NCBI GenBank assembly: GCA_027924585.1
Contig: BSBM01000608.1
Location: forward strand, 4,962,501 to 5,026,500
Direction of reading: 5' to 3'
Source of the DNA: Larix kaempferi
Taxonomy: Eukaryota; Streptophyta; Pinopsida; Pinales; Pinaceae
Length of the DNA stretch: 64,000 bases
The notes below the pieces were generated by a model. That model ran no database searches. It was not told the origin of the DNA and was given only the letters and a program-made list of their open reading frames with translations. The position numbers and the translations under genes were made by a program. Shown piece by piece: positions 34,417 through 43,482 of the stretch (positions are counted from its first letter, which is position 1; each line of letters begins with the position of its first letter).

Positions 34417-35024
34417 TGTTGATGTATATGTAACTTCGGAATGTATTTCATCAGTATATTATATGTATATTTATTGTACCCTTATAAGAGATGTGTTATT
34501 CCTCTATAAGGAAGTGTCGTCATGTGGATTGACAAGTGTCGCAAGTGTGTGTACTTGCCGATGGGTTATTAGACCACCTTATGGGGTCGGCCCTAATTAA
34601 TATATAATATAATGTGGATGTACTAAAGTAGACAAGTCGGCCCCAGTAGGTCACTGGGCAAAAAGGTGAGTATAAATAGAGATAGGAGATCTCTATTTTA
34701 CTCACTCGGAAAAGTATCTATCTCTCTCTCTGGAAAGTGGCGCACTAGTGAGGAGGAGGAGGATCATCTGCTAGGAGACTATCTCTGTATTATTTGGTTG
34801 TATTTTGGTTGAGCCATTGCTCTCTCTATCTCTGAGGAAGTTGTGGGGTTTTTCACCTTAGGGTTTTCCCCACGGAAACTCTGTGTCTCTTGTCTCTATG
34901 CTTTTGATTCTTATGATGCTTGTGATGCTTGTCATATTATGATTGTCATGCATTGATATACTGTAGATGTTATTCTCTCAGCAAAGATCCTATAGTATTG
35001 TGATTTAATACTGAAAATTTAACA
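34417..35024 (+). repeat. E2 5' LTR
   Basis: 608 bp, TGTTGATGTATATG...AATTTAACA. TATAAATAG lies at 34671-34679. Identical by eye to 40963-41570. Confidence 0.97.
34671..34679 (+). promoter_or_regulatory. E2 LTR TATA box
   Basis: TATAAATAG in the 5' LTR, in the position conserved among E1-E4. Confidence 0.6.
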
Positions 35025-35036
35025 TGGTATCAGAGC
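35025..35036 (+). promoter_or_regulatory. E2 primer binding site (initiator Met tRNA)
   Basis: TGGTATCAGAGC immediately follows the 5' LTR. Confidence 0.92.
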
Positions 35037-35598
35037 CTAACTGAGAAGAAGACATTTTGCAGTGACGGAAGCTTGTATTCCTTGTTTATTGGGTTTCTCT
35101 CCACAGATTTTTGAAATTCAGTATAGTAGATTGGATCTACTCATCAAGGCGCATCTTTCTGTCCAATCAGATTTCAGTTCCGAGCATTTTCAGTTTTGAC
35201 CCTAAAAATTAGGGTTTCCATAAAAATAGGAATTTCTGGAAACTGAAGGTACAGCTGGAAGCTCCTTGCAAAAATCGAAGGTTTGAGCTTTGGATCGAGA
35301 TTTTTGGCTGGGTAGATCTCCGGGAAACTCAAACCCTAATTCAGGGCTCTCCCAAGTGAACCCGGGAGGACAAAAAGACAATTTTGAAGGACAAGACTTT
35401 GCTGATCTCAAATTCTAAATGTACTAGGCTGATCAGCTCTCCAAGGCGCATCTTTCTATCCTTTCAGAATTTTGAAATTCACATTTTGAATTTTTAGGGT
35501 TTCTCTGACAAACCCTAATCCGGGACCAGATCCAGTTTTCAGCACTTCAAGTGGTAAGTTCTAAATCTTTTCTATTTCCATTTGAAGTACTCTTAAAG
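35037..35598 (+). other. E2 leader
   Basis: 560-bp untranslated leader, collinear with the E1 leader. It holds two related blocks, each with AAGGCGCATCTTTCT (at about 35145 and 35440), so it is partly an internal duplication. Confidence 0.7.
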
Positions 35599-36915
35599 AT
35601 GTCTCTTCACACCAAGCTTGAGGATAAGCTTGAAGGGGCTGATAACTTCCAAGCCTGGAAGTATAGGATTGGGCTAATCCTGGAAGAGAATGAGTTGGAC
35701 TCATATGTGAAAGAAGACATCCCTATCCCAGAGGATGAAGAGGCCAAGGTATTGCACAAGAAGAACTTGGTCAAGGCAAAGAGAATCATTGCTGATTCTA
35801 TCAAAGACCATCTCATACCCCATGTGTCTTCTCTCAAGACACCCAAAGAGATGTTTGAATCTTTGACCAAGCTATTTGAAGGAAAGAACATAAATCGGAA
35901 GATGACCCTGCGGAACCAATTGAAAGCAGTAAAGTTTCAGAATGGGGAAACCATTCAATCCTACTTTTCAAGAGTCTCTCAGATCAAGGAACAATTAGAA
36001 GCAGTAGATGAAATGGTGGAGAATGGTGAAGTGGTGATGACCACTCTAAATGGCCTACCCAGGTCATGGGATTCCTTTATTCAAGGAATTTGTGCAAGGA
36101 AGAAGTTGATCTCCTTCAATAGACTTCGGGAAGAATGTTCTCAAGAAGAAGCTAGGCTTATAGCTCGTGAGGAAAAGATGGGAGGTGAAGATCAAGCTCT
36201 TGCAGCTCACACCAAAAGAAGCAAAACCAAGAAGGATCACCCTCACCCCAAAAGATTCCATCAAAAGAATAAGAAGGACCTAAGATGCTTCACATGCAAT
36301 GAGAAGGGTCACTTTGCTTTAGATTGTCCCAAGAACAAAAGGGATAATAAGAACAACTCCAGTAAGAAGAAGAAAGGTAGAAAAAGAAGGTTTCATGCCC
36401 ATGCTGCCGAAGATGATGAACCTCCAAAGAAGAAGGCTAGGGCAGAAAGTAGTAGTGATGATGACTCATCAAGTGAAGAAGAATATGTTCTAATTTCCGC
36501 TCTTACAGGTACCATCTCCCATGGATGTAATGATTGGTTGATTGATAGTGGGGCTTCCAAACACATGACTGGGTTCAAGGAATCATTTGTGAACCTTTCT
36601 GAACATGAATCACCCCATAAGGTGAAACTTGGGGATGATTATCAATACCCAATCAAAGGAAGTGGTGAAGCCTCCTACAACCTAGATTCTGGAAAATCAT
36701 TGAAGATGAAGGAAGTACTTTATGTACCTGGGCTCAAGAAGAACTTACTCTCCATTTCTGCATTAGATGCAAAAGGTATGAGGGTTGCATTTGTGGATGG
36801 CCAGGTCCTAATGTGGCCAAAGGGAAAGACCATAGATGATGCAGTAGTGATTGGAAAGCAAGAGGGAGGTTTGTACAATTTGAAGGGACAACCTGAACAT
36901 GCCATGGTGACATAA
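35599..36915 (+). CDS. E2 Gag-protease polyprotein
   Basis: Open frame of 438 residues from ATG 35599 (MSLHTKLEDK). I choose this over the in-frame ATG at 35551 because it matches E1 and the upstream part is leader. Residues 1-220 are plant Copia capsid (IGLILEENELDS, LFEGKNINRKM, LNGLPRSWDSFIQG). A CCHC knuckle CFTCNEKGHFALDC lies at residues 230-243, followed by Lys-rich (245-275) and acidic Ser-rich (290-305) tracts. The aspartic protease site DSGASKHMTGF starts at residue 316. The protein ends in the pre-integrase segment (LKGQPEHAMV), where the cassette supplies a stop. It would build virus-like particles and cleave itself; no integrase or RT is fused. The open frame and identical LTRs make function plausible. 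Confidence 0.9.
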   Translation: MSLHTKLEDKLEGADNFQAWKYRIGLILEENELDSYVKEDIPIPEDEEAKVLHKKNLVKAKRIIADSIKDHLIPHVSSLKTPKEMFESLTKLFEGKNINRKMTLRNQLKAVKFQNGETIQSYFSRVSQIKEQLEAVDEMVENGEVVMTTLNGLPRSWDSFIQGICARKKLISFNRLREECSQEEARLIAREEKMGGEDQALAAHTKRSKTKKDHPHPKRFHQKNKKDLRCFTCNEKGHFALDCPKNKRDNKNNSSKKKKGRKRRFHAHAAEDDEPPKKKARAESSSDDDSSSEEEYVLISALTGTISHGCNDWLIDSGASKHMTGFKESFVNLSEHESPHKVKLGDDYQYPIKGSGEASYNLDSGKSLKMKEVLYVPGLKKNLLSISALDAKGMRVAFVDGQVLMWPKGKTIDDAVVIGKQEGGLYNLKGQPEHAMVT

Positions 36916-38100
36916 ATACAAAGATTCATCCATAGCCATGGATCACATAGAGGTATGTATAATTTGTTTTTGCAAAAGTTAACTAATGAGTTATGCAGGT
37001 CATTGAAGAGAACAAGAACACATTGCTAGACATAACTAGCAAATATGGTGACCAGGTATGTGTTTCTTATATCATAGGATCTATCATATAAGTATGCATG
37101 GCATGATTGATGATGATTGTTCATAAAGTCATAAGTTTGAATAATCATGGGCATATGCATATTATGTGTCTTACCTTAATTAATAATATGACTAACCAGA
37201 AGAGTCATAGGTTTGAGTAATTACAGGTTTAGACATGTTATGTTTCTTATGATATGTCTAACCATAAGAGTCCTATATATAAACCTTGAATGCTAATGCT
37301 TATTATTTCTGTTTGAAATGATCATGACTATACATACTTGAGATTATTGTGTTTTAATGAATGTATGATTTTACAAGGATAACACAATCATGATACTAAT
37401 AAGCATGCATAGGGACCAAGGATGAATATGAGTTCAAGAACAGGTAATCCAGGAAGCAAAGATCAAGAGGGAGCACACTCCAGTGGTTTCTGCAAGGGTG
37501 CAGATATTCAGAGGGAGTTGTCCATATCTCTACATTCCACAACAAGAAGGTTTAGAAGGACTCCAGCAGCTCCTGCAAGGAAGAAAAGACTCAGAGGGAG
37601 TCCACCCAACAAACAAACAAAGATAAGTATTTTAATTATCTTGCATATTTGTTTGCTTAAATAAAATTGTTCAATGATGTATATGCTCATAGACTTAGGA
37701 TATGTATTGTGCATATTAGAATGATTGAATTAATGAACAGTATACTACTAATATGCATGTGTTGGGTAAGTGGCCTATGGCACTGTACAACATTCCATTG
37801 CTACTTATCTAGAATGAAACCTCTTTGCTGACATGTTGGGAGTTGTGCACACTCTTAACAATGTTCTGGTAGAGATTGGAAGGCATCTAGAAAGTTACGG
37901 GATATGGATAAATGTTGTATTGAAGCATTGGCTAAGATAATTGCATGACTGCATGACTGTATGACATATTTCTTCATGTGTAAGAATTTGTTCTGAAAAT
38001 TATGAGTTGTTTCTAATCATGCAATTTAATCTGTTTTGTAGGAAAGACCGTATATCTTCACCTACAAAAAGGACTACAACATTTGTTCCAGCAACAAAGA
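36910..38100 (+). other. E2 copy of the shared non-coding cassette
   Basis: Replaces integrase and most RT. Intron-like borders recur: GAG/GTATGTATAA at 36953, TTATGCAG ending at 36998, CCAG/GTATGTG at 37056, GCATGCATAG ending at about 37411, AAAG/ATAAGTATT at about 37621 and TTTTGTAG ending at about 38041. Between the second and third pairs, 37412-37620 is an open Arg/Ser-rich stretch (RRFRRTPAAPARKKRLRG). The part 37740-37940 is the most conserved with E3 and E4. The first putative intron is only 46 bp, short for plants, so splicing is unproven. No known protein is recognised. Confidence 0.7.
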
Positions 38101-38501
38101 TATCTATTGAAGATATTGAAATTCCCAGGATCTGGGATGAAGAAATGAAATACCATGATCCGTCGATCATGAAGAATGATGTCTGGGATGCGATCCCAAG
38201 AGCTAAAGGGAAGTCTGTTGTGACTTCCAAATAGAACTTTCAGATCAAGCATGTTGCAGATGGCAGCATAGAGAAACATAAAAGTGATGAAATAGAAGAT
38301 ACACCAGATGGATTCAAGACAGCTTTCTTGAATGGTGTAGTTGAAGAAGAAGCAGCCACTTCGTTCTGAGACACATAATAGGAAATCATATATGTGCAGA
38401 ACTTGGTATGGTGAAGATAGATTGATTGCCGACACGCAGCGGAAGCTTACTACCGAGTTCGAGATGAAGAACTTGGGGATGATGCACTATTTGTTTTTGG
38501 C
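38101..38501 (+). pseudogene. E2 RT scraps
   Basis: After the cassette, pol restarts with KNDVWDAIPRAKGKSVVTSK (38166-38234) and stops at TAG. Fragments of FLNGVVEEE and then TRKLTTEFEMKNLGMMHYL-type sequence (38410-38495) follow in different frames. The central RT, including YVDD, is deleted between about 38370 and 38400. Confidence 0.85.
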
Positions 38502-39350
38502 GTGGAGATGTGGCAGAATGCAGGTGGGATCTTCCTTGGTCAAGGGAAGTACACAGTAGATATCCTGAAGAGATTTGGGACGATGGATTGCAAGGCCATG
38601 GCCACACCTATGGCATCGAATCTGAAGCTTCTATGTGATGCTTCATCTGAGCCGGTTGATATCTCTTTGTATCATCAGATGATTGGGTCCTTGATGTACT
38701 TGACGAACACGAGACCAGACATTTACTTTGATGTGAACACATTGAGCCAGTTCCTGACGGATCCGAGGAGTGTTCACCTAGTTGCTGTAAAGCATGTTCT
38801 GAGGTACCTGAAGGGTACAGTGTATTATGGGCTCAGGTATGAGGAGAATCAAAAGTTTAACCTGCAGGGTTATGTTGATTCAGATTGGGATGGCAGTGCT
38901 GCAGATAGGAAGAGCACATCTGGGTGTTGCTTCAGTATGGGATCAGGTGTGATCTCTTGGTTTAGCAGGAAGCAGTCCTGCGTATCACTGAGTACAGCTG
39001 AGGCAGAGTATGTTGCAGCATGTTCAGCTAGTTGTGAGGCAGTATGGCTACGGAAGCTACTGTCTGAGTTATTTGATCTCCCGTTGGAGGCTACTGGTAT
39101 CTTCTGTGATAACCAGAGTTGTGTGAAGCTGTCCGAGAACCCAGTGTTTCATGACAGGTCGAAACACATAGAGATCAAATACCACTATATCAGGGATATG
39201 GTGCAGAGAGGAGCTGTGAAGCTCCTGTATGTTGCGACGGACGAGCAGATTGCAGATGTGCTGACGAAGCCACTAGCCAGGGTGAAGTTCGAGTACTTCA
39301 GAGAGAGGCTTGGCGTTCTTCAGATCGAGGACACTTCGAGGAAGAAGTGA
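38502..39350 (+). CDS. E2 RNase H with RT C-terminal region
   Basis: 282-codon open frame. Residues 1-110 are the RT end and connection (LGQGKYTVDILKRF, IGSLMYLTNTRPD, LSQFLTDPRS). RNase H covers about 120-275: GYVDSDWDGS with Asp126, STAEAEY with Glu167, CDNQSC with Asp203, KHIEIKYHYIRDMVQRG and ADVLTKPLARVKF with Asp252, so the catalytic carboxylates are kept. The frame has no start signal of its own and lies after broken RT, so it is probably not translated as such. It may be open because the element is young. E1 has TAG where this frame has the CAG of LSQF. Confidence 0.8.
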   Translation: MEMWQNAGGIFLGQGKYTVDILKRFGTMDCKAMATPMASNLKLLCDASSEPVDISLYHQMIGSLMYLTNTRPDIYFDVNTLSQFLTDPRSVHLVAVKHVLRYLKGTVYYGLRYEENQKFNLQGYVDSDWDGSAADRKSTSGCCFSMGSGVISWFSRKQSCVSLSTAEAEYVAACSASCEAVWLRKLLSELFDLPLEATGIFCDNQSCVKLSENPVFHDRSKHIEIKYHYIRDMVQRGAVKLLYVATDEQIADVLTKPLARVKFEYFRERLGVLQIEDTSRKK

Positions 39351-39459
39351 TGGACACATTTGCTGAACCCATTCCAAGCATGTTGGAAGGAGGATTCTTC
39401 ACATGGCTGTGGATGTAAGCGCTGGATGATGAGCATCAGGATGATGTTCTAGTTTCTGC

Positions 39460-39870
39460 TTGATATGATCAGTTGGATCATTTTATGTATGTATGTACGC
39501 ATCATGTTGGATGCTGGATATGATCAGTTGGATCATTTTATGTATGTTCGCATCATGTTGGATGCAGGATATGATCAGTTGGATCATTTTATGTATGTAT
39601 GTACGCATCACTTTGGATGCTGGATATGATCAGTTGGATCATGTGTATGTATTGTTTATGCATCATGTTGGATGCTTGGACCATGTATCTGTATATGTAT
39701 CAGGTGGGTACATTGTATGATCAGGTGGATCATGTATGATGATATGTATCAGGTAGATACTTGGTATGCATCAGGTAGATGCATTGATGATCAGGAGGAT
39801 CATGTATGATGATATGTATCAGGTAGATACTTGGTATGCATCAGGTAGATGCATTGATGATCAGGTAGAT
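39460..39870 (+). repeat. E2 arrays 1-2: GATCAGTTGGATCAT units
   Basis: From 39465, four units of about 50-54 bp around TATGATCAGTTGGATCATTT and GCATCATGTTGGATGC. From about 39718, two to three units of about 68 bp around TGATCAGGTGGATCATGTAT and GTATCAGGTAGATACTTGG. The motifs match, inverted, the E1 array at 4735-5230. Confidence 0.8.
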
Positions 39871-40140
39871 CATGCAGCAGGATGTTGCAGTGATGATCAG
39901 GATGATCATAGATGACGAGCTTCAGGATGTTGCTCCAGACGACATGCAGCAGGATGTTGCAGTGATGATCAGGATGATCATAGATGACGAGCTTCAGGAT
40001 GTTGCTCCAGATGACATGCAGCAGGATGTTGCATTGATGATCAGGACGATCATGGATGACGAGCTTCAGGATGTTGCTCCAGATGACTTGCAGCAGGACG
40101 TTGCAGTGATTATGATCAGGACGATCATGAGTACATCAGG
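39869..40140 (+). repeat. E2 array 3: 72-bp units
   Basis: Three to four units of 72 bp sharing GCAGCAGGATGTTGCAGTGA and GACGAGCTTCAGGATGTTGC. The unit is a multiple of three, so one frame is open for 90 codons (QQDVAVMIRMIIDDELQDVAPDD repeat); I regard that as incidental. Confidence 0.85.
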
Positions 40141-40194
40141 ATGATGTATGGTGAGTATCAGGTTGATACTCTGTGGCCGTGGATCAGGTTGTGC

Positions 40195-40735
40195 AGATGA
40201 GCATGTCTGGGAGATCCTATAGGTCGGAGTTGTGTACCCGTAACAGCCTGGGATGCTCTTTCGAGACATTGCTCTGGGAGGACATGTAATTTGTGCCCTG
40301 GGAGATTTCAGGTCGGAGTTGTGTACCCGTAACATCCTGAGATGCTCTTGCGAGGTTTTGTCCTATGGCATGTAATTTGGGCCCTGGGAGATTTCAGGTC
40401 GGAGTTGTGTACCCGTAACATCCTGAGATGCTCTTGCGAGGTTTTGCCATGACCACATGTAATTTGTGCCCTAGGAGATCTCAGGTCGGAGTTGTGTACC
40501 CGTAACATCCTGAGATGCTCTTGCTAGGTTTTGTGGTGGACCACATGTAATTTGTGCCCTGGGAGATCTTAGGTCGGAGTTGTGTACCCGTAACATCCTA
40601 AGATGCTCTTTCGAGGTTTTGTGGTGGGGTCACATGTAATAGCGCCCTGGGAGATCCTACAGGTTGGAGTTGTGTACCCGTAATATCCTGGGATGCTCTT
40701 TCGAGGTTTTGTGACGCACGTAAAAGTCCTGAGGA
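40195..40735 (+). repeat. E2 array 4: about 85-bp units
   Basis: About six units around TCGGAGTTGTGTACCCGTAA, GAGATGCTCTTGCGAGGTTT and CATGTAATTTGTGCCCTGGG. They correspond to the E1 units at 4224-4735. Confidence 0.85.
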
Positions 40736-40953
40736 TTCCACAGTATGGCCAGTGATGATGAAGACCTGCAGGTGGTGGGCCTACATCCAGTATGAAAAAG
40801 GACTGGCTCTGTAGAACTTCCTATGACGAGTAGAGACAGAGATTGGACGAGATAGCAGCAGCAGTGACGATGACGATGACGATGCATCGATGATGATGAT
40901 CCAGAGAAGAAGACTTGTCTAGCAAATATGTGTCGAGAAATACCTTCCTTGTT

Positions 40954-40962
40954 AAGAGGGAG
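40954..40962 (+). promoter_or_regulatory. E2 polypurine tract
   Basis: AAGAGGGAG directly precedes the 3' LTR, as in E1. Confidence 0.85.
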
Positions 40963-41570
40963 TGTTGATGTATATGTAACTTCGGAATGTATTTCATCAG
41001 TATATTATATGTATATTTATTGTACCCTTATAAGAGATGTGTTATTCCTCTATAAGGAAGTGTCGTCATGTGGATTGACAAGTGTCGCAAGTGTGTGTAC
41101 TTGCCGATGGGTTATTAGACCACCTTATGGGGTCGGCCCTAATTAATATATAATATAATGTGGATGTACTAAAGTAGACAAGTCGGCCCCAGTAGGTCAC
41201 TGGGCAAAAAGGTGAGTATAAATAGAGATAGGAGATCTCTATTTTACTCACTCGGAAAAGTATCTATCTCTCTCTCTGGAAAGTGGCGCACTAGTGAGGA
41301 GGAGGAGGATCATCTGCTAGGAGACTATCTCTGTATTATTTGGTTGTATTTTGGTTGAGCCATTGCTCTCTCTATCTCTGAGGAAGTTGTGGGGTTTTTC
41401 ACCTTAGGGTTTTCCCCACGGAAACTCTGTGTCTCTTGTCTCTATGCTTTTGATTCTTATGATGCTTGTGATGCTTGTCATATTATGATTGTCATGCATT
41501 GATATACTGTAGATGTTATTCTCTCAGCAAAGATCCTATAGTATTGTGATTTAATACTGAAAATTTAACA
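40963..41570 (+). repeat. E2 3' LTR
   Basis: 608-bp partner of the 5' LTR with no difference seen. TATAAATAG at 41217-41225. Followed by the duplication CTTCC. Confidence 0.97.
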
Positions 41571-41575
41571 CTTCC

Positions 41576-42784
41576 TTGGAAGGCCGAAAGCTCCAACCAT
41601 TTCAAACACAACCAACAGGTTGCCAAGAAAATCCATAAGGGAAACCACCGAGACTTACCACTACATACAGTAGTTCCCACTTAAACTGGAGCGTAGAGCC
41701 ATGGGAATGATAGTACCTACAATTATCACAAATGAGGTTAAACCTAAGTACATCATGCAACATTTTAGACAATAGCATTTAAACAAAAAGAAACTACAAA
41801 AGAGACATTACCTTCTTCTTTTAGAAAGAAACAAAGGCCGAATCCAACAGCTTCTGCAATAGGCTTGAAAACCCTGAGTTGCATGCAACTTTTGAGCGCA
41901 GACCTTATACTCACAGCCTTGGGTTCAACGCTTTTTAACACTGATTGCGTTATCGAAACTAGAGAAGGTGCATTCCAAGAACTCTTTACAAAAGCCAAAA
42001 CCTTCGACAATCAGTATGATAACACCTGAGCTTTCCAAATATCCAAGACAGACAGGAAATGTCTATGCCTGAGCTCGGCTCTTAATATGTTCATCTTGTG
42101 ATAGTAATACTTCATAGGTCACGGGTTCAAATCACTAGAGGAACCCTCAAAACATGCTATCAAACCCTAGGTATTCACAGGCCGATCGGCCTCTCTCAAA
42201 ACCACTCTCGACACAATGAATGCCAAAGGAAGAACAGTAACTATGAGGTTTTGGTGGAGGTTTAACGTTAAGTCCCAAAGCCCAAGAATAGTGTAAGATC
42301 AATGGTGGAGATCACATATCACAACATCATGTATATCCAAGCAACCACCCCATTTATGACTTCATTGATAACCCTCACCACCGTGGATACCAGCTCATAC
42401 CATGTTCAAACTAAAACACATATAGCCCGACCAAGATGGCTAATTCATCACGATGCCTTCATGAGCTAAGTGCCATGATGGCAGCCACCGAGGAGTTCCA
42501 CTGAGATGGTAGATAAGTATATTAAATGCCAAGACTTGTTCACTATCGCCTGCCAGCACTTTTCCACTTCAATATTAATGACCATATCCTTATATTACCT
42601 TGATTCGAGAATCGAACATAACCCTGTCACATTATAAGCATATCTTAAGATAGGTAATACCTTTGTATGCACCCTTTAGGTATCGAGTGCATGTTTAAAG
42701 GCTTGCGTTGATACTTATGGTATCCTTATACCTTTAGATAGTTAAAATTGTAGTTAGGCATGGAAGTAACACATAGTTTGCATA
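41576..42784. other. Unassigned region between E2 and the gypsy element
   Basis: No gene recognised. A minus-strand frame of 81 codons at 41765-42010 (LKSVEPKAVSIRSALKSCMQ) has no known motif. A B-box-like GGGTTCAAATC at about 42122-42132 could mark an old tRNA-derived SINE. From 42590 to 42784 the sequence is AT-rich and featureless. Confidence 0.4.
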
Positions 42785-42789
42785 TTGTG

Positions 42790-43470
42790 TGATCAGTATT
42801 TAGTGCAGGGTTATGTCTACACTAATCTAACTATGTTTTTAAGGAATGGTGAGTTTCTACGTCAGTAACTTGAAAATATTATTACAAATTTCCAAAAGAT
42901 CTATATCTATTCATCAATCAAGACAAACACATTTAAGATCTAAATCCATCCAAGAATTAAATTCATACAAGATAAACCAGATTTAAACTCATAGATAGTA
43001 GAAACTTGAATCTATTCATAACATAATAATGGAGAAATACATCCTTACCATGGCATTAGATATGAATCCTTCCTCCATTGACATGAGCTTCCCTTCCTTC
43101 ACCCTTGCTTTTGAAGAATTTGAGCTCTTTCTCCTCCTTCAGAATCTTTCTAGCATTCCTTTGCTTTTCCTTTGTGTGTCTATACCATGCCCCAAAGCCT
43201 TTCTTATATAGCATTGGGAAATGTGCCTTAGGTTTCTCTTTTGAGTGTGGGATAATCCAGTTTAGATTATTTTAGCTTGAAAACCCACTTTTCATAGTTT
43301 TTAGGCTTTTTGCACCATTTAGAATGATTTTAAGCACAATTAATGCATTTTAATGCATTTCTTAGAGAGGATTCATCTCTGCATGAACTTGTGTCATGTC
43401 TTCCTGCTGCAGGTGCATGGTAAAAATGCGCTTCTTCCATCACTTAAGGGTGTTAATTTTATTGTTAACA
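42790..43470 (-). repeat. Gypsy 3' LTR
   Basis: 681 bp, plus-strand TGATCAGTATTTAG...ATTGTTAACA. A TATA-like CTATATAAG on the minus strand lies at 43203-43211. It differs from the other LTR by about fifteen to twenty substitutions and a 2-bp indel near the start, counted by eye. Confidence 0.93.
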
Positions 43471-43482
43471 GATGCCCCCTAA
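43471..43482 (-). promoter_or_regulatory. Gypsy polypurine tract
   Basis: TTAGGGGGCATC on the minus strand directly precedes the 3' LTR. The AGGGGGC core is purine-rich but the last bases are not, so the exact site is uncertain. Confidence 0.55.

Larger units (their letters stand above)
34417..41570 (+). mobile_element. E2: young non-autonomous Copia element with intact gag-protease
   Basis: 7154-bp element with two 608-bp LTRs that I cannot tell apart by eye, and target duplication CTTCC at 34412-34416 and 41571-41575. Order: 5' LTR, initiator-Met primer site, leader, open gag-protease frame, non-coding cassette, scraps of RT, open RNase H frame, tandem arrays, purine tract, 3' LTR. Same LTR family as E1. 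Integrase and the catalytic RT core are missing, so recent insertion required enzymes from another copy while it may still have supplied its own Gag and protease. Confidence 0.95.

Noticed and set aside
34520-34705. Small frames in E2 LTRs (also 41066-41251)
   Set aside because: Same reason: LTR sequence, no domain.
39872-40144. 90-codon acidic repeat protein
   Set aside because: By-product of the 72-bp array in the E2 3' region.
41765-42010. Possible host gene fragment on the minus strand
   Set aside because: 81 codons with no recognised motif or splice context; not enough to call.
43029-43211. 60-codon frame near the gypsy LTR (also 63126-63308)
   Set aside because: Lies in both gypsy LTRs, plus strand only, with no domain.
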